Part shown: positions 1-8,825 of the stretch, in pieces | How positions within the stretch are numbered: position 1 is the stretch's first letter | How the letters are laid out: every line of letters starts with the position of its first letter | Origin: Bacteroidota bacterium | Lineage (GTDB): Bacteria; Bacteroidota; Bacteroidia; Bacteroidales; FEN-979 | Direction of reading: 5' to 3' | Length of the DNA: 62,507 bases | Assembly (NCBI GenBank): GCA_026391835.1 | Contig: JAPLDF010000010.1 | Location: forward strand, 1 to 62,507 | Made by a program: the position numbers and the translations under genes | The notes under the pieces: generated by a model | The model's input: only the letters and a program-made list of their open reading frames with translations | Databases searched by the model: none | Told to the model about the DNA's origin: nothing

Positions 1-79
1 CGGTACGCATTTCATCGTCAGGAATTATTTCTTCCAAACGCATTCTCTTTTCTCTCTTTTTCGATTGTTGTTTTTCCAT
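1..79 (-). CDS. partial small basic protein, 5' end only
   Basis: A minus-strand frame opens with ATG at 79 and stays open to the left edge, giving 26 residues that begin MEKQQSKKREKRMRLEEII. The start is rich in Lys, Arg and Glu and looks like a soluble, possibly nucleic-acid-binding N-terminus. Nothing more can be said because the gene runs off the window. It could be a chance frame, but about 360 bases of AT-rich non-coding DNA precede it, as expected for a real 5' end. Confidence 0.35.
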   Translation of the reverse strand, partial: MEKQQSKKREKRMRLEEIIPDDEMRT

Positions 80-438
80 GGTGGTCAAAGTTATTTAGTT
101 TTATTGATTTAACTTTGACACACTTTATTGAACATACTCAATTTTTTCATGGTTCTTTCTTTTAAGTTTTTAATATTTTTTATTCCATTAAATTGTACAT
201 TTTCAATTCCTGGCTTATTGAACCTTGCCCAGTCAAACAGCTAATTCATCTGGTTTCGGTAAGTCTGCTCTGTGAAGGAACCATATAATACTCCCAAAAT
301 TTCAGACCACTAGTTAAGTTGAAAATTTATCCTAAATTAATCGTTAAATCTTCGTTATCATCCTCTTGTACGTTGAAATTCATGAGAAAATTTTTTATCA
401 GGCATTTTGAGAGGATTTAACAAAATCATAAATTAGCG
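80..438. other. gene-free AT-rich stretch
   Basis: This stretch separates two minus-strand genes. It is AT-rich with many T-runs. I see no convincing gene, RNA or repeat in it; it probably contains the promoter of the left-edge gene. Confidence 0.5.
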
Positions 439-1281
439 TTAGTGATTGGCATTTGTTATTCCAAAGTCAAAAACCTTATTGTTTGAATACCGATCTGGCG
501 CAGCACTGGCATAAACAAAACAATATTCACCTGGTTTTAGTGGTTTTTTGAATGCTATTGAATAAATTCCCGGAGACACTTCGTTATATTCAAATGGGAG
601 TTTTACTTTTTCAGGAATACCTGATGAACCACCACTATATCCGCCTCCAGAACTTACCATGCCTGTTTGGAAAGATCGGCTTTTTTTACTTTCATTTAAT
701 TTCACTAAGGCAAATTCATTTGGTGATGTGGCAGTTGCAAACCACCAATTGCTCATCACAGGATTGGCATTTTCCTCAAAATAAAAATAAAATGTCGGAG
801 CTGTTTCATAAATTTGAAACTTACTTTCTCCTCCGGAAATATTTGATTTACTCCCACCTCCTCCTATACCATAATAGCTTGCTGCATGAGTTTCTGTGCT
901 ACCGACAACTGTAGGATCAACTTTTCTTAACTGTTTCTCAGGATCATTCGGATTGTAATAATAAATACCTGGCGCATGCATTGCATTTGGATTATTAGCA
1001 TCTTTCTGTGTCAATTCAACAGATTTATGATCTGAATTGACTTTCATCATTTCATTTATCACTTCTGCTGAAACAGAACTGTTGCCTAATTTAATTAATG
1101 CATCTGTACTTACATCAAACTTTGTAATGCTTGAATGAATCTTACTTATTATCACTGAGGGTTGTAATCCTATTTTTGATAATTGAATGATAGTCTCATT
1201 TGTAAGGATGTCTTCGTTACTTTGTGCATTAGCGAAAAATAAAAGAGACAAAAAGAAAAAAAATAAGGCTGTGGTTCTCAT
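439..1281 (-). CDS. secreted hypothetical protein
   Basis: A 280-aa protein with a clear signal peptide: residues 1-20 are strongly hydrophobic, with likely cleavage after FANA. Residues about 25-80 contain a helical repeat-like motif (LTNETIIQLSKIGLQPSVI, then a second half around FDVSTDALIKL). I associate this motif with exported Bacteroidota proteins of unknown function. The middle is Gly/Ser-rich (GIGGGGSKS near 137). The C-terminal part (about 225-275) has the pattern of a beta-sandwich, including PGEYCFVYAS. The gene is alone, with about 340 gene-free bases on each side. No catalytic motif is seen. Likely exported to the periplasm or cell surface; the function is unknown. Confidence 0.8.
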   Translation of the reverse strand: MRTTALFFFFLSLLFFANAQSNEDILTNETIIQLSKIGLQPSVIISKIHSSITKFDVSTDALIKLGNSSVSAEVINEMMKVNSDHKSVELTQKDANNPNAMHAPGIYYYNPNDPEKQLRKVDPTVVGSTETHAASYYGIGGGGSKSNISGGESKFQIYETAPTFYFYFEENANPVMSNWWFATATSPNEFALVKLNESKKSRSFQTGMVSSGGGYSGGSSGIPEKVKLPFEYNEVSPGIYSIAFKKPLKPGEYCFVYASAAPDRYSNNKVFDFGITNANH

Positions 1282-1620
1282 AAAACATAATTTTGAAGTT
1301 CCTACTCATGCGGCTTTTCGGATTCGCCCCGTTTTTTTAAGTGGGTTCTGATCTCCACTATTTATTATTCTTTTGTTGTTGAGCAAATTTTCTTCCCAAA
1401 TGAAACAAATTAAGACTTACTGAACTTTCATGGACCATCATGTATCCATTACCCAAATGAACTATTTTGTACAATTCCAAAACAGTTACTTGATGCTTCT
1501 TATTTTTTGTTGAAAAATTGAGATATTGCTGTAAAGGTATTCTGTCCGATGAGCGGAAGCAATAAAGAATGAGTGAAGCGGACGATTCAGAAGTGAACCG
1601 TCCGTTTAAGTATAAATTTG
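1282..1620. other. gene-free stretch with one hairpin
   Basis: This AT-rich gap lies between the secreted-protein gene and the two-component operon. Apart from the hairpin at 1576-1607 I see nothing in it. Confidence 0.5.
1576..1607 (-). terminator. terminator-like hairpin after the response regulator
   Basis: Arms AAGCGGACG and CGTCCGTTT pair over 8 of 9 positions with a 14-base loop. The hairpin lies just beyond the stop of the minus-strand response-regulator gene at 1621. There is no strong U-run on the minus strand, so termination is an inference from position. Confidence 0.35.
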
Positions 1621-2373
1621 TCAGCGACTTCTGAAACGACTGAGAAATTCATCCTTGTAATCCCGCGAGACAGTAAGTTGGTCATTGTTTCTCATGACAA
1701 CCAATCCGTCTTTCCCTTTGAAGTATTCTTTTACCTGATTGAGGTTTATCAGGAATGACTTATGAATCCTGCAAAAATTTGAATTTGATAACAACTTTTC
1801 ACATTCCCTTAACAATGCATTAATACATTCTTTCGAATTGTCTGTAAAATACACATATGTCTGATTGCCAGCACCTTTAAAATAAAGAATGTTGTTCTTT
1901 TCAACAGTAATAAAACCTGTCATTGTCGGTAGAGCAAAGCTGCTGAGCGAAAGCGATGAATTCTGATAAATCGATAAAAGCAGTTCAATCTGTTTTGGGT
2001 TGATTGCCCGGCTTATTCTCTTTTTATATTTTTCAATCGCCGCAATCAATTCATCTATTGCTACTGGTTTAATTAAAAAATCTACAACACTTGCCCTACA
2101 TGCCTGAATCGCATATTTGTCATAAGCAGTGGTGACAATTATTTCAAAATCAAATTTATTTAATCTCTTTAATATTTCAAATCCATTTTCATTGTGGTTC
2201 AGTTCCACGTCCAAAAACACCAGGTCGGGTAAATATTTATTGATTGAACTGATGCTTGATTCAACCGTGTCACAAACATCAAGCAATACCACATCCGGGA
2301 AGTTATTTTCTAGTTGCGCCTTCAGTATCTCGGCAGGAGCAGTTTCATTCTCGATGATAAGGATTCTGATCAT
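1621..2373 (-). CDS. LytTR-type response regulator
   Basis: A 250-aa transcription factor of the LytR/AlgR type. Residues 1-120 form a receiver domain with the acidic pocket near E9/E11, phosphoacceptor D55 (LVFLDVEL), and the conserved Lys in FLIKPVAI near 102. Residues about 150-250 form a LytTR DNA-binding domain (FITVEKNNILYFKGAGNQT; then CRIHKSFLINLNQVKEYF). Its start lies 12 bases after the stop of the histidine-kinase gene upstream, so the two form one operon and should act as a pair: the kinase phosphorylates D55 and the LytTR domain binds target promoters. Targets cannot be read from this sequence. Confidence 0.93.
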   Translation of the reverse strand: MIRILIIENETAPAEILKAQLENNFPDVVLLDVCDTVESSISSINKYLPDLVFLDVELNHNENGFEILKRLNKFDFEIIVTTAYDKYAIQACRASVVDFLIKPVAIDELIAAIEKYKKRISRAINPKQIELLLSIYQNSSLSLSSFALPTMTGFITVEKNNILYFKGAGNQTYVYFTDNSKECINALLRECEKLLSNSNFCRIHKSFLINLNQVKEYFKGKDGLVVMRNNDQLTVSRDYKDEFLSRFRSR

Positions 2374-2385
2374 AGAAAGATGGTT

Positions 2386-4527
2386 TTACAAGGGAATGCC
2401 TAATTGCACTTTCATTCCGTCTATCACCGGAATAAGTTCCATGTACCATATACTCCTTTTTTCTTTTGAAAGCAGATACAGTCGGTCCCTGCTGATTTTA
2501 AGTCCGAATGATTTTTCTTTTTTCGCCGCTTCTAATTCTATCATCTGAGCCCCTGAACAATAATTTTCCACAACACACTTAAGAATCTTTTCTTCCCTTG
2601 AAACATGGATGGAAATTTTCCCCTTTTCTGACCGCCCTGCAATGCCATGCCAGATAGCATTTTCAACAATTGGCTGAAAAATAAGCGGGGGTACTTTTAC
2701 AGCGTCAGGATCAACAGATGAATCAATCGTAAATTCATAGTTAAATCCGTTGTTAACTCGTAAAGATTCCAGGTCCATATATTTTTTCAACATTGAAAAT
2801 TCATCCTCCAGCGAAACCGTTTCCAGCTCTGAATTAATAAGTACTTCTCTCATAAGGGTGCTGTACTTGTCAAGATATTCTTCGGCAACCTCCGGGTGCT
2901 GACGAATATAATTCCTAATTGCCAGCAAAGCATTACAGATAAAATGCGGTTTTAACTGAGAACGCAGAAATTTCATTTCCATTTTCTGAATCTGTAAGTT
3001 GTACTTTATTTTCCGTTGCCTTGACAATAGGAAGAAGATGATCGCTGCTAAAAAAAGCAGTATGGCAATGAAGGCAATCAACAGGATGCTTCTGGATTGC
3101 TGCAATATTTTCTTTTCGCTGACCAGTTTGTAGTTATTCAGCATTAAAATCTTGTTGTCTTTTTTCTTGGTTTCATATTTTGTTACCATTTCTTCCAAAA
3201 GACGTGCATTTTGTGCAATCATAATGGTGTCGTCCGCCGCTATAAAATATTTCAGGTATTCATATGCTTTGGCATCATTACCAGTGGTATGAAAGATCTC
3301 AGAGAGTGTCATAGAGGCCGTTTTAGATGCCTGATAATTTTTCAACGTATCAGCCAGGCGAAAAACTTTTCCACCGACTGATTCTGCCATTTTGTATTTT
3401 TTTTGTTTCATCAGCACAATTGCCAGGTAATTTCCTGAAAATAACATGCCCTCGCCATCATTGGTTTCAGAAAATTCCAGGAATGCTTTTTGCAAATAGG
3501 ACTCCGCCTGTCCATAGGCTGATTTATCACATAGTATTCTCCCTTTAATGCTATAAGCTGCTGCAAGGCCATGCTTAAACTGGTTTCTTTCTCCCCGTTC
3601 AATCGCCATTTCGGCATAAAAAGCAGCACTGTCATTTAAATTCAGGTCCCTGAACAGATCGGCAATACTTACCAGTAAGTTTACTGTCTTTGTTTCATTA
3701 TGTGCTTTCGTAAATGATTCTATTCCGATTTTTAGATAATGAATTGCCTTTTCATTGTTTTTTTGGATATTATAGGCAGAAGCAAGGGTGGAATAGCAAT
3801 CTCCAAGATTCAGGAAGTCTTTCCTCTTTTCATTTATCGAAATTGCCTTCATTAAGTAATTAATCACAACGGAATCTGAAATACCACGGTGTAAACGAAT
3901 TGAAGCGATGTTGTTGTACAACATAACCATGCTTTCTGTGTCCCCAAGTGCGACAGATTGCTTTAATCCAGACTGAAAATAGAACTCTGACGAGTCATAT
4001 TGCGAGAAATAATATAAGTTATTCCCTTTATTGATATATAAATCGCATAATTGTTTCTTATCATCATATTTCTTTGCAATCTTTATTCCTAGGTCCAGGA
4101 TTAAATTGGCCGAATCAAATTGAGAAAAAGTGGTAAGGTCATTTCCCAAGTTCACGCAAATATTCAAAATGTTCTTATCATTTCCTGATAAAATAGCCTC
4201 TTTTAAGCACTTTCTGTCATAATACAAAGCCTCCTTCATGTTGTCAAGGTTGGAGCTGGCACTTCCTATATTTTTGTAAGCGCCGTACATTAAATTATGC
4301 GAATTTATTATTTTTGAAATATTTAATGCTTTAAAAGCGAACTCTTTACATTTGGCAGGATCATCTGACCAGTATTCGCTGCTTATTTTTAAATATAAGT
4401 GGGCCTTAATGGAATCGATTTTAGTTTGTTGGGCAAGGTTTGATAAAGAGTCAATTCTGTGTTTGTTTTGAGAATAAGCAATCAACTGGAACAACACTAA
4501 AATATATACAATTAAGCGTTTTAACAT
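2386..4527 (-). CDS. TPR-containing sensor histidine kinase (LytS/YehU class)
   Basis: A 713-aa membrane sensor kinase. Residues 1-19 are a signal peptide. Residues about 25-440 are a chain of tetratricopeptide repeats placed in the periplasm. One membrane helix follows (about 478-502, LLIAFIAILLFLAAIIFFL), then a short cytoplasmic coiled linker and a His_kinase (PF06580) dimerisation domain with phospho-accepting H528 in LKPHFICNALLAI. The ATPase domain carries the N-box VENAIWHG (N623) and a late FGLKISRDRL segment. This layout, TPR sensor plus internal histidine kinase plus LytTR partner, is widespread in Bacteroidota. The signal sensed is unknown. The gene is first in a two-gene operon with the LytTR regulator. 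Confidence 0.93.
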   Translation of the reverse strand: MLKRLIVYILVLFQLIAYSQNKHRIDSLSNLAQQTKIDSIKAHLYLKISSEYWSDDPAKCKEFAFKALNISKIINSHNLMYGAYKNIGSASSNLDNMKEALYYDRKCLKEAILSGNDKNILNICVNLGNDLTTFSQFDSANLILDLGIKIAKKYDDKKQLCDLYINKGNNLYYFSQYDSSEFYFQSGLKQSVALGDTESMVMLYNNIASIRLHRGISDSVVINYLMKAISINEKRKDFLNLGDCYSTLASAYNIQKNNEKAIHYLKIGIESFTKAHNETKTVNLLVSIADLFRDLNLNDSAAFYAEMAIERGERNQFKHGLAAAYSIKGRILCDKSAYGQAESYLQKAFLEFSETNDGEGMLFSGNYLAIVLMKQKKYKMAESVGGKVFRLADTLKNYQASKTASMTLSEIFHTTGNDAKAYEYLKYFIAADDTIMIAQNARLLEEMVTKYETKKKDNKILMLNNYKLVSEKKILQQSRSILLIAFIAILLFLAAIIFFLLSRQRKIKYNLQIQKMEMKFLRSQLKPHFICNALLAIRNYIRQHPEVAEEYLDKYSTLMREVLINSELETVSLEDEFSMLKKYMDLESLRVNNGFNYEFTIDSSVDPDAVKVPPLIFQPIVENAIWHGIAGRSEKGKISIHVSREEKILKCVVENYCSGAQMIELEAAKKEKSFGLKISRDRLYLLSKEKRSIWYMELIPVIDGMKVQLGIPL

Positions 4528-5164
4528 AATATTCAGGTGTTAGGATTCAGGTCTTCAAATTAAAGTGTATTATATTCAGCATTATAAATAAAAGTGTAAT
4601 TCAACAAACTTACATAATAATTTTAATGATTCTAATACTCAGCATCATGAGTGTTCGCCAAAAAAAAACAATACCTCGTAATAACTTGATTTTGTGCAAA
4701 ATAATATATAAACCATGCCCACGATTTGAATTTTAATTTTGACTTCAAAGGTAAAAATGAGCTATGAGCAGCGGGAAATATGTGTTCGCACAATTGATCG
4801 AGTTTCTTCCATAAAAAAGCATTTCAGTGTTTGGTCATGAGATTGGAAAACCGGAGCCCTTGACCACCTCCTGCCGATTTTTATGACCACCTCAACAGTT
4901 TAACAACCAATGCTCAGGGCTGATCAATTTATTCCGGCGAAGGAAGGTCAGCGTGAGCGCTTTTTTCCCTGTAACCTCACACAATCGCCCCTGACGGTTT
5001 TTAAAGCAAATACCAACACTGCATTCTTTTTTGTACCATTTGCTTCCTCGTGTAGAAACTGACGAGCAAGAAAACCTGATCGATTAGGTAAGGTGTTTTT
5101 ATTGCTACGAGAGCAGGCTCAATCACGAATAACATGTTACCTTTACTCATAAATAGCCATCCCA
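4528..5164. other. intergenic stretch containing an insertion-element-like repeat
   Basis: The first 300 bases are AT-rich and probably contain the promoter of the kinase operon. From 4847 to 4969 lies the first copy of a repeat annotated separately. Between 4970 and 5164 I see no gene; the start of the next gene at 5165 is clear. Confidence 0.5.
4847..4969. repeat. direct repeat copy 1, IS21-end-like
   Basis: This 123-bp block matches 7018-7140 in the same orientation at roughly nine bases in ten, with no large gap. Read on the minus strand it contains two spaced copies of GGTGGTCA, each followed by a CGG-type motif. On the plus strand it contains TGATCA...CCGG and GGTCAGCG. Spaced GGTCA/CCGG modules of this kind resemble the multiple internal repeats at the ends of IS21-family elements; that assignment is from memory. 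No transposase gene lies nearby, so this is a relic at most. Confidence 0.6.
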
Positions 5165-5707
5165 ATGAAAACAACCTTATTCTCGATAATCCTCATGTTA
5201 TTTACAAATCTGGCATCTGGACAGACGGACAGCAAAGAAGCCTTGTCAATCGGCGATCATTATGGAGGGGGAATCATATTTTCCATCGATTCAAAGGGCC
5301 AGCATGGTCTCATTGCACTTCCTTCAGATCAACCAATAAAGACTTGTTGGGGGGATAAAGGGCTTACCAATGCTACGCTTATGAATGAGGGCGCATCAAA
5401 TACTGAGAAAATAGTCGCTTTTGTGAAAAAGAGTCGGTGGCCAGGATGTGAAGTTCCGGTAGCTTGTCTGTGTGACACATTAACATCAGGTGGGTATCAG
5501 GACTGGTACCTTCCCGCAATTAACGAGTTGAAGGAAATGTATGACAAGCAAAAATTGATTGGAGGTTTTGCGGCGATGAATTATTGTAGTTCAACCGAAA
5601 GTACCAATGTTAAATGCTGGAGTATCCATTTCATGCCAAATAGGAAAATAATTTTTGAGGGGTTGAAATCTGAACTGTATTATGTGCGCTGCATCCGAAA
5701 GTTTTAG
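5165..5707 (+). CDS. secreted DUF1566 (Lcl C-terminal-like) protein, copy 1
   Basis: A 180-aa protein with a signal peptide (residues 1-19, cleavage after LASG). The rest is one DUF1566-like domain: it opens with GDHYGGGIIFSIDSKGQHGL (about 30-49), passes through a DWYLPAINELKEMY core (about 117-130), and ends with a YCSSTES block and YYVRCIRKF. These are hallmark positions of the family, which is used in surface or adhesive proteins and shares a C-type-lectin-like character. Four or more cysteines suggest disulphides outside the cytoplasm. It is a paralog of the gene at 6312. The pair is bracketed by the direct repeat at 4847 and 7018. The role is unknown. Confidence 0.85.
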   Translation: MKTTLFSIILMLFTNLASGQTDSKEALSIGDHYGGGIIFSIDSKGQHGLIALPSDQPIKTCWGDKGLTNATLMNEGASNTEKIVAFVKKSRWPGCEVPVACLCDTLTSGGYQDWYLPAINELKEMYDKQKLIGGFAAMNYCSSTESTNVKCWSIHFMPNRKIIFEGLKSELYYVRCIRKF

Positions 5708-6311
5708 ATAAATATAGTCACATGAACATGATACTTCCACCGACAGTAAAGCAGATAAATACAGGGTACGAATCCGACCAATATATGTGGTCAAAAGGAC
5801 CCGGTAGCAGTCTTACCGACCTTTATGACTCTTTAACCATGCCATGCTGACCTAATTATGGCACACCAGGAGCTTGACAAGGCGGTTTGCCTATGTTACC
5901 GGCCACAGCCCTTTATGAGTGAGACCAAGCGTATAGAGAACCATTTTGAGTTGTATGTAAGTATACGGAGGGGTTGTTCGCGGTGGAGAAAAAGGGGAAA
6001 AGAGCTAAGGGATAATGAGATATAGCCATGGTTTGAAGCACCAGTTTAAGAAACGATATGCTCATGTAAATCCCAAGGTCTGCAAGGCCTATAATTTCTG
6101 ACACTCTGTAAAGACTGGACTAAAGTAGGCCTCCTGATCAAGGTTAACATTGATAGATTTGTATCGTTTATAAATTACTTGGTTGATAATCATCAAGATA
6201 CAAACATTTAACCAATCATCTGGTAGATTATAATTTAGTTATGAATGTTCTTATTAACAATTTTCATCTTCTTTAATAAATCAAAACAGTTTCTAATAAA
6301 AAACACCACTA
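5708..6311. other. intergenic stretch with a decayed methyltransferase end
   Basis: Apart from the methyltransferase scrap (5785-5960), this stretch has no supportable gene. From about 6140 on it becomes strongly AT-rich and leads into the promoter region of the second DUF1566 gene; a TAGATTTG box sits at 6154-6161. Confidence 0.5.
5785..5960 (+). pseudogene. C-terminal scrap of a type IIL/IIG DNA methyltransferase
   Basis: One frame (5800 on) reads PGSSLTDLYDSLTMP and then hits a stop. Shifting the frame by one base continues as ADLIMAHQELDKAV, then CLCYRPQPF and ETKRIENHFELY. In MmeI-like and PglX/YeeA-like restriction-modification enzymes the last 60 or so residues read much like this: PGSSLADLYDPLTMP, AHQxLDKAV, then a CYRPQPF-like block and RIEFLFELYE. 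Only this C-terminal end is present; the catalytic NPPY part is absent, and the reading frame is broken near 5842. It is a remnant of a restriction-modification gene lost from this site. The family match is from memory of conserved sequence and was not searched. Confidence 0.7.
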
Positions 6312-6914
6312 ATGAAAACAATAATTTTCTCAATTATCCTCACTTTTTTCCTCAACAGTGCCATCGGTCAACCCGATACTGTACAAACCTTATCAATTGG
6401 GTCCCATTGTGAGGGAGGGGTTATATTTGCTCTTGACTCAAAAGGCAAGCATGGTTTTGTTGCCGCCCCATTTGATCAAGCGACAAATGCAATGTGGGGG
6501 CATTCTGGCTATACGAACGCTACTTATATGAATGATGGGGAAAAAAACGCAGGAATGATCATCTCATTTATCCATGATATTACCATACAACCTGAAAAAA
6601 TTAAAAATATAGAGAAAAGTGTTACATCGAAAAAGGGGTCAGTCATTTATTCAGAAAATGTTGCAGCCTGCATATGTGACACAATGATGCTAGGAGGTTA
6701 TAACGATTGGTACTTGCCATCAATAAACGAATTAAAAGACATGTACGATAAGCAACAGTTGATTGGAAATTTTGTAGCCGGGGACTATTGCAGTTCTACT
6801 GAGTGTGGATTTAAGGACTGCTATAATATTCATTTTAGGCCCCACAATAAAATAATTTTCCAATATAGAAAATACAGTAATATATATGTAGTTAGGTGTA
6901 TTCGTAAGTTTTAA
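6312..6914 (+). CDS. secreted DUF1566 (Lcl C-terminal-like) protein, copy 2
   Basis: A 200-aa paralog of the 5165 gene, with the same signal-peptide type (residues 1-19, ending SAIG) and the same domain landmarks: HCEGGVIFALDSKGKHGF near 32-49, NDWYLPSINELKDMYDKQQ, DYCSSTE, and YVVRCIRKF at the end. It carries about 20 extra residues in the middle (Lys-rich, about 95-115, around EKIKNIEKSVTSKKG) that copy 1 lacks, and the two are clearly diverged. The tandem arrangement suggests duplication followed by divergence of a surface protein; the function is unknown. Confidence 0.85.
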   Translation: MKTIIFSIILTFFLNSAIGQPDTVQTLSIGSHCEGGVIFALDSKGKHGFVAAPFDQATNAMWGHSGYTNATYMNDGEKNAGMIISFIHDITIQPEKIKNIEKSVTSKKGSVIYSENVAACICDTMMLGGYNDWYLPSINELKDMYDKQQLIGNFVAGDYCSSTECGFKDCYNIHFRPHNKIIFQYRKYSNIYVVRCIRKF

Positions 6915-7017
6915 TTTAAAGGCATTGTTTTCGCCGCCGGTAGAACGCCCCCTGGTTAGCATGTCAAACCCTTTCAAAAAAGTGGCATAATACTGCCGCC
7001 CTTCCCCCTGTAGGTCG

Positions 7018-7140
7018 AAAAACCGGAGCCCCCGGCCACCTTCTGCCGATTTTTATTGACCACCTCAACAGTTTAACAACCAATACGCAGGGCTGATCAA
7101 TGTATTCCGGCGAACGCTGGTCAGCGAGAGCGTTTTTCCC
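7018..7140. repeat. direct repeat copy 2, IS21-end-like
   Basis: The second copy of the 4847-4969 block, same orientation, starting GAAAAACCGGAGCCC and ending CGTTTTTCCC. Together the copies bracket 2.05 kb containing both DUF1566 genes and the methyltransferase scrap. Copies in the same orientation are not the two inverted ends of one simple element. They would fit two decayed insertions or a duplicated unit. Confidence 0.6.
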
Positions 7141-7157
7141 AAATTGTTGCCAAATAC

Positions 7158-8825
7158 TTAAAATATTTCAGGATAAAGAGCTTCAATAAGTCTGTCACAA
7201 TCGAAATTCTGAGGTGGCATGTTCTTGTATAGCTGTTCTAGTTTCCTCTGAAAGGTTCCCTTTTTGTCAAGAATGATTAATTTATCCCAAAGGCCATAAT
7301 GCTTAAATGCAATTTCTATATATTCCCAATACTCCTTGTAATGTTCAATTGAATTATTTGCAAAAGCAATCCATTCTGTTGGTTTATACTTAAATCCAAT
7401 AATTTCACCGGATTTTGAAGAATCAATGATATGGATCAGGTTAGAATGGCTAAACATTAAACTAACCAAATCCCTATTAACCAATTCATTGGCATGGCGA
7501 AATAATGACAGTTCACGTTTTATTTCTGCTTCATCATGAATCCAGTTCATGAATGACTGCTCATCTTCGGTACGTAATTTATAGCCGCGTTTGACAAGTT
7601 CAATTAAAACACTTTTTGGGTTAAGTAAATTGGTGTTTGATATCACTTCCTGAAATGCACTGCGCTCCTGTGAATCGAGCGCAGTGATATCAAATTCTAT
7701 TTCCTCGCATGTCAAAATAAATTCAAGAAATGTCTCATCCTTTTCCTTTGCAGTTTCAATCCACAAGTTTACCGGAGGCTTCCTGGATTTGGAGGCTATT
7801 AAATTAAGTTTTTGATTTAGCAGGGAGATTTCAGCATCGTCAAGATTGTTAATCAATTTAGTAACCTGAGTGTATGAATAAGCATGTCTGTTTTTAAAGT
7901 TTTTAATCGTATCAATAATCTTATTAATTTTCGGGATCGTATTTGCCGACCATTGTTCTTCAAATCTTATCTTTTCAACTTCTCTTTTCTCATTAAAAAT
8001 CATGTTCTGCTTTTCTTCCAGATTTGCTTTGTGAGAACCAAAATCATAATAATAAATTTGATATGATTCATAGGAGAACTTAATTTCCGTAAGTGCCAGG
8101 GATTTGTTTATCCACTTTGTGATTAGCTTGTTTTCCGGAGTTAAGAATACGAATTTGTAATCACAAGCCAGGCGAAACTGTTCAGAATCCTCATCAAGTT
8201 TAAAGAAATTCTGATATTCCGTCAAGTATTTAATATCTCGTTCAAGTTGCGTTTGGCCATGAATGTTAAAATTATCCAGAATCCAAATTAAAAACATTCC
8301 ATGTTTCCTGTAGAACTCATACCTGCTAAGGATATATCTGAGAGACAAATCAGAAAGCTGAATTTCAAAAACCAGTTCTTTGTCATTGTATTTGCAGTAC
8401 ACATCAGGCTTTCTTTTATCATTGCCTCTGATGATGAATTTGTTATCAATGGCAATTGATTGGGGATCGACCCCCTGGACCATTGATAGTTTCTGGCCAA
8501 TTTTATTCTTTAACTCAAAATGTCTGTCACTTTCTTTGGCAATCAAAATTTTAGTTATTTTCTCCAATTCCTCAGGGGAAATCCCTTCACTTTTGAGAAT
8601 ACAATCGTTTGATTTTGGCTGGTGTTTAAAATGCAACCGATCATATTTACTGGTCGAAACATTCAACTTCTGATCACACTCGCAACAATATAGTTCTACC
8701 TCATCCGTATGAAATTGCTTTCGTAGAATAAAACCGTCCTTTTTATCGTCAAAAATTTGATCAGCTTCAAGTAATTCACCAGATATTTTATCGAATGCGA
8801 TTTTTATTGAACGGTCTTTAATCAT
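7158..8825 (-). CDS. CoiA/DUF6035-like putative nuclease
   Basis: A 555-aa cytoplasmic protein without signal peptide or membrane helix. Residues about 45-80 hold a zinc-binding-like knuckle: YCCECDQKL, then FKHQPKSNDC. Residues about 135-185 contain RKPDVYCKYNDKELVFEIQLS, an Asp...Glu-x-Gln pattern typical of restriction-endonuclease-fold (PD-(D/E)xK-like) cores such as CoiA and DUF6035. It is followed by a YEFYRKHGMFLIWIL strand-helix-strand. The C-terminal 300 residues are helical, charged and not recognised. The zinc knuckle plus nuclease core suggests a DNA-processing or defence role. The gene sits alone beside the repeat-bracketed DUF1566 segment, in an accessory setting. Activity is inferred from motifs only. 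Confidence 0.7.
   Translation of the reverse strand: MIKDRSIKIAFDKISGELLEADQIFDDKKDGFILRKQFHTDEVELYCCECDQKLNVSTSKYDRLHFKHQPKSNDCILKSEGISPEELEKITKILIAKESDRHFELKNKIGQKLSMVQGVDPQSIAIDNKFIIRGNDKRKPDVYCKYNDKELVFEIQLSDLSLRYILSRYEFYRKHGMFLIWILDNFNIHGQTQLERDIKYLTEYQNFFKLDEDSEQFRLACDYKFVFLTPENKLITKWINKSLALTEIKFSYESYQIYYYDFGSHKANLEEKQNMIFNEKREVEKIRFEEQWSANTIPKINKIIDTIKNFKNRHAYSYTQVTKLINNLDDAEISLLNQKLNLIASKSRKPPVNLWIETAKEKDETFLEFILTCEEIEFDITALDSQERSAFQEVISNTNLLNPKSVLIELVKRGYKLRTEDEQSFMNWIHDEAEIKRELSLFRHANELVNRDLVSLMFSHSNLIHIIDSSKSGEIIGFKYKPTEWIAFANNSIEHYKEYWEYIEIAFKHYGLWDKLIILDKKGTFQRKLEQLYKNMPPQNFDCDRLIEALYPEIF

Noticed and set aside
5165-6914. Diversity-generating retroelement with DUF1566 targets
   Set aside because: No reverse transcriptase, template repeat or accessory gene is visible.
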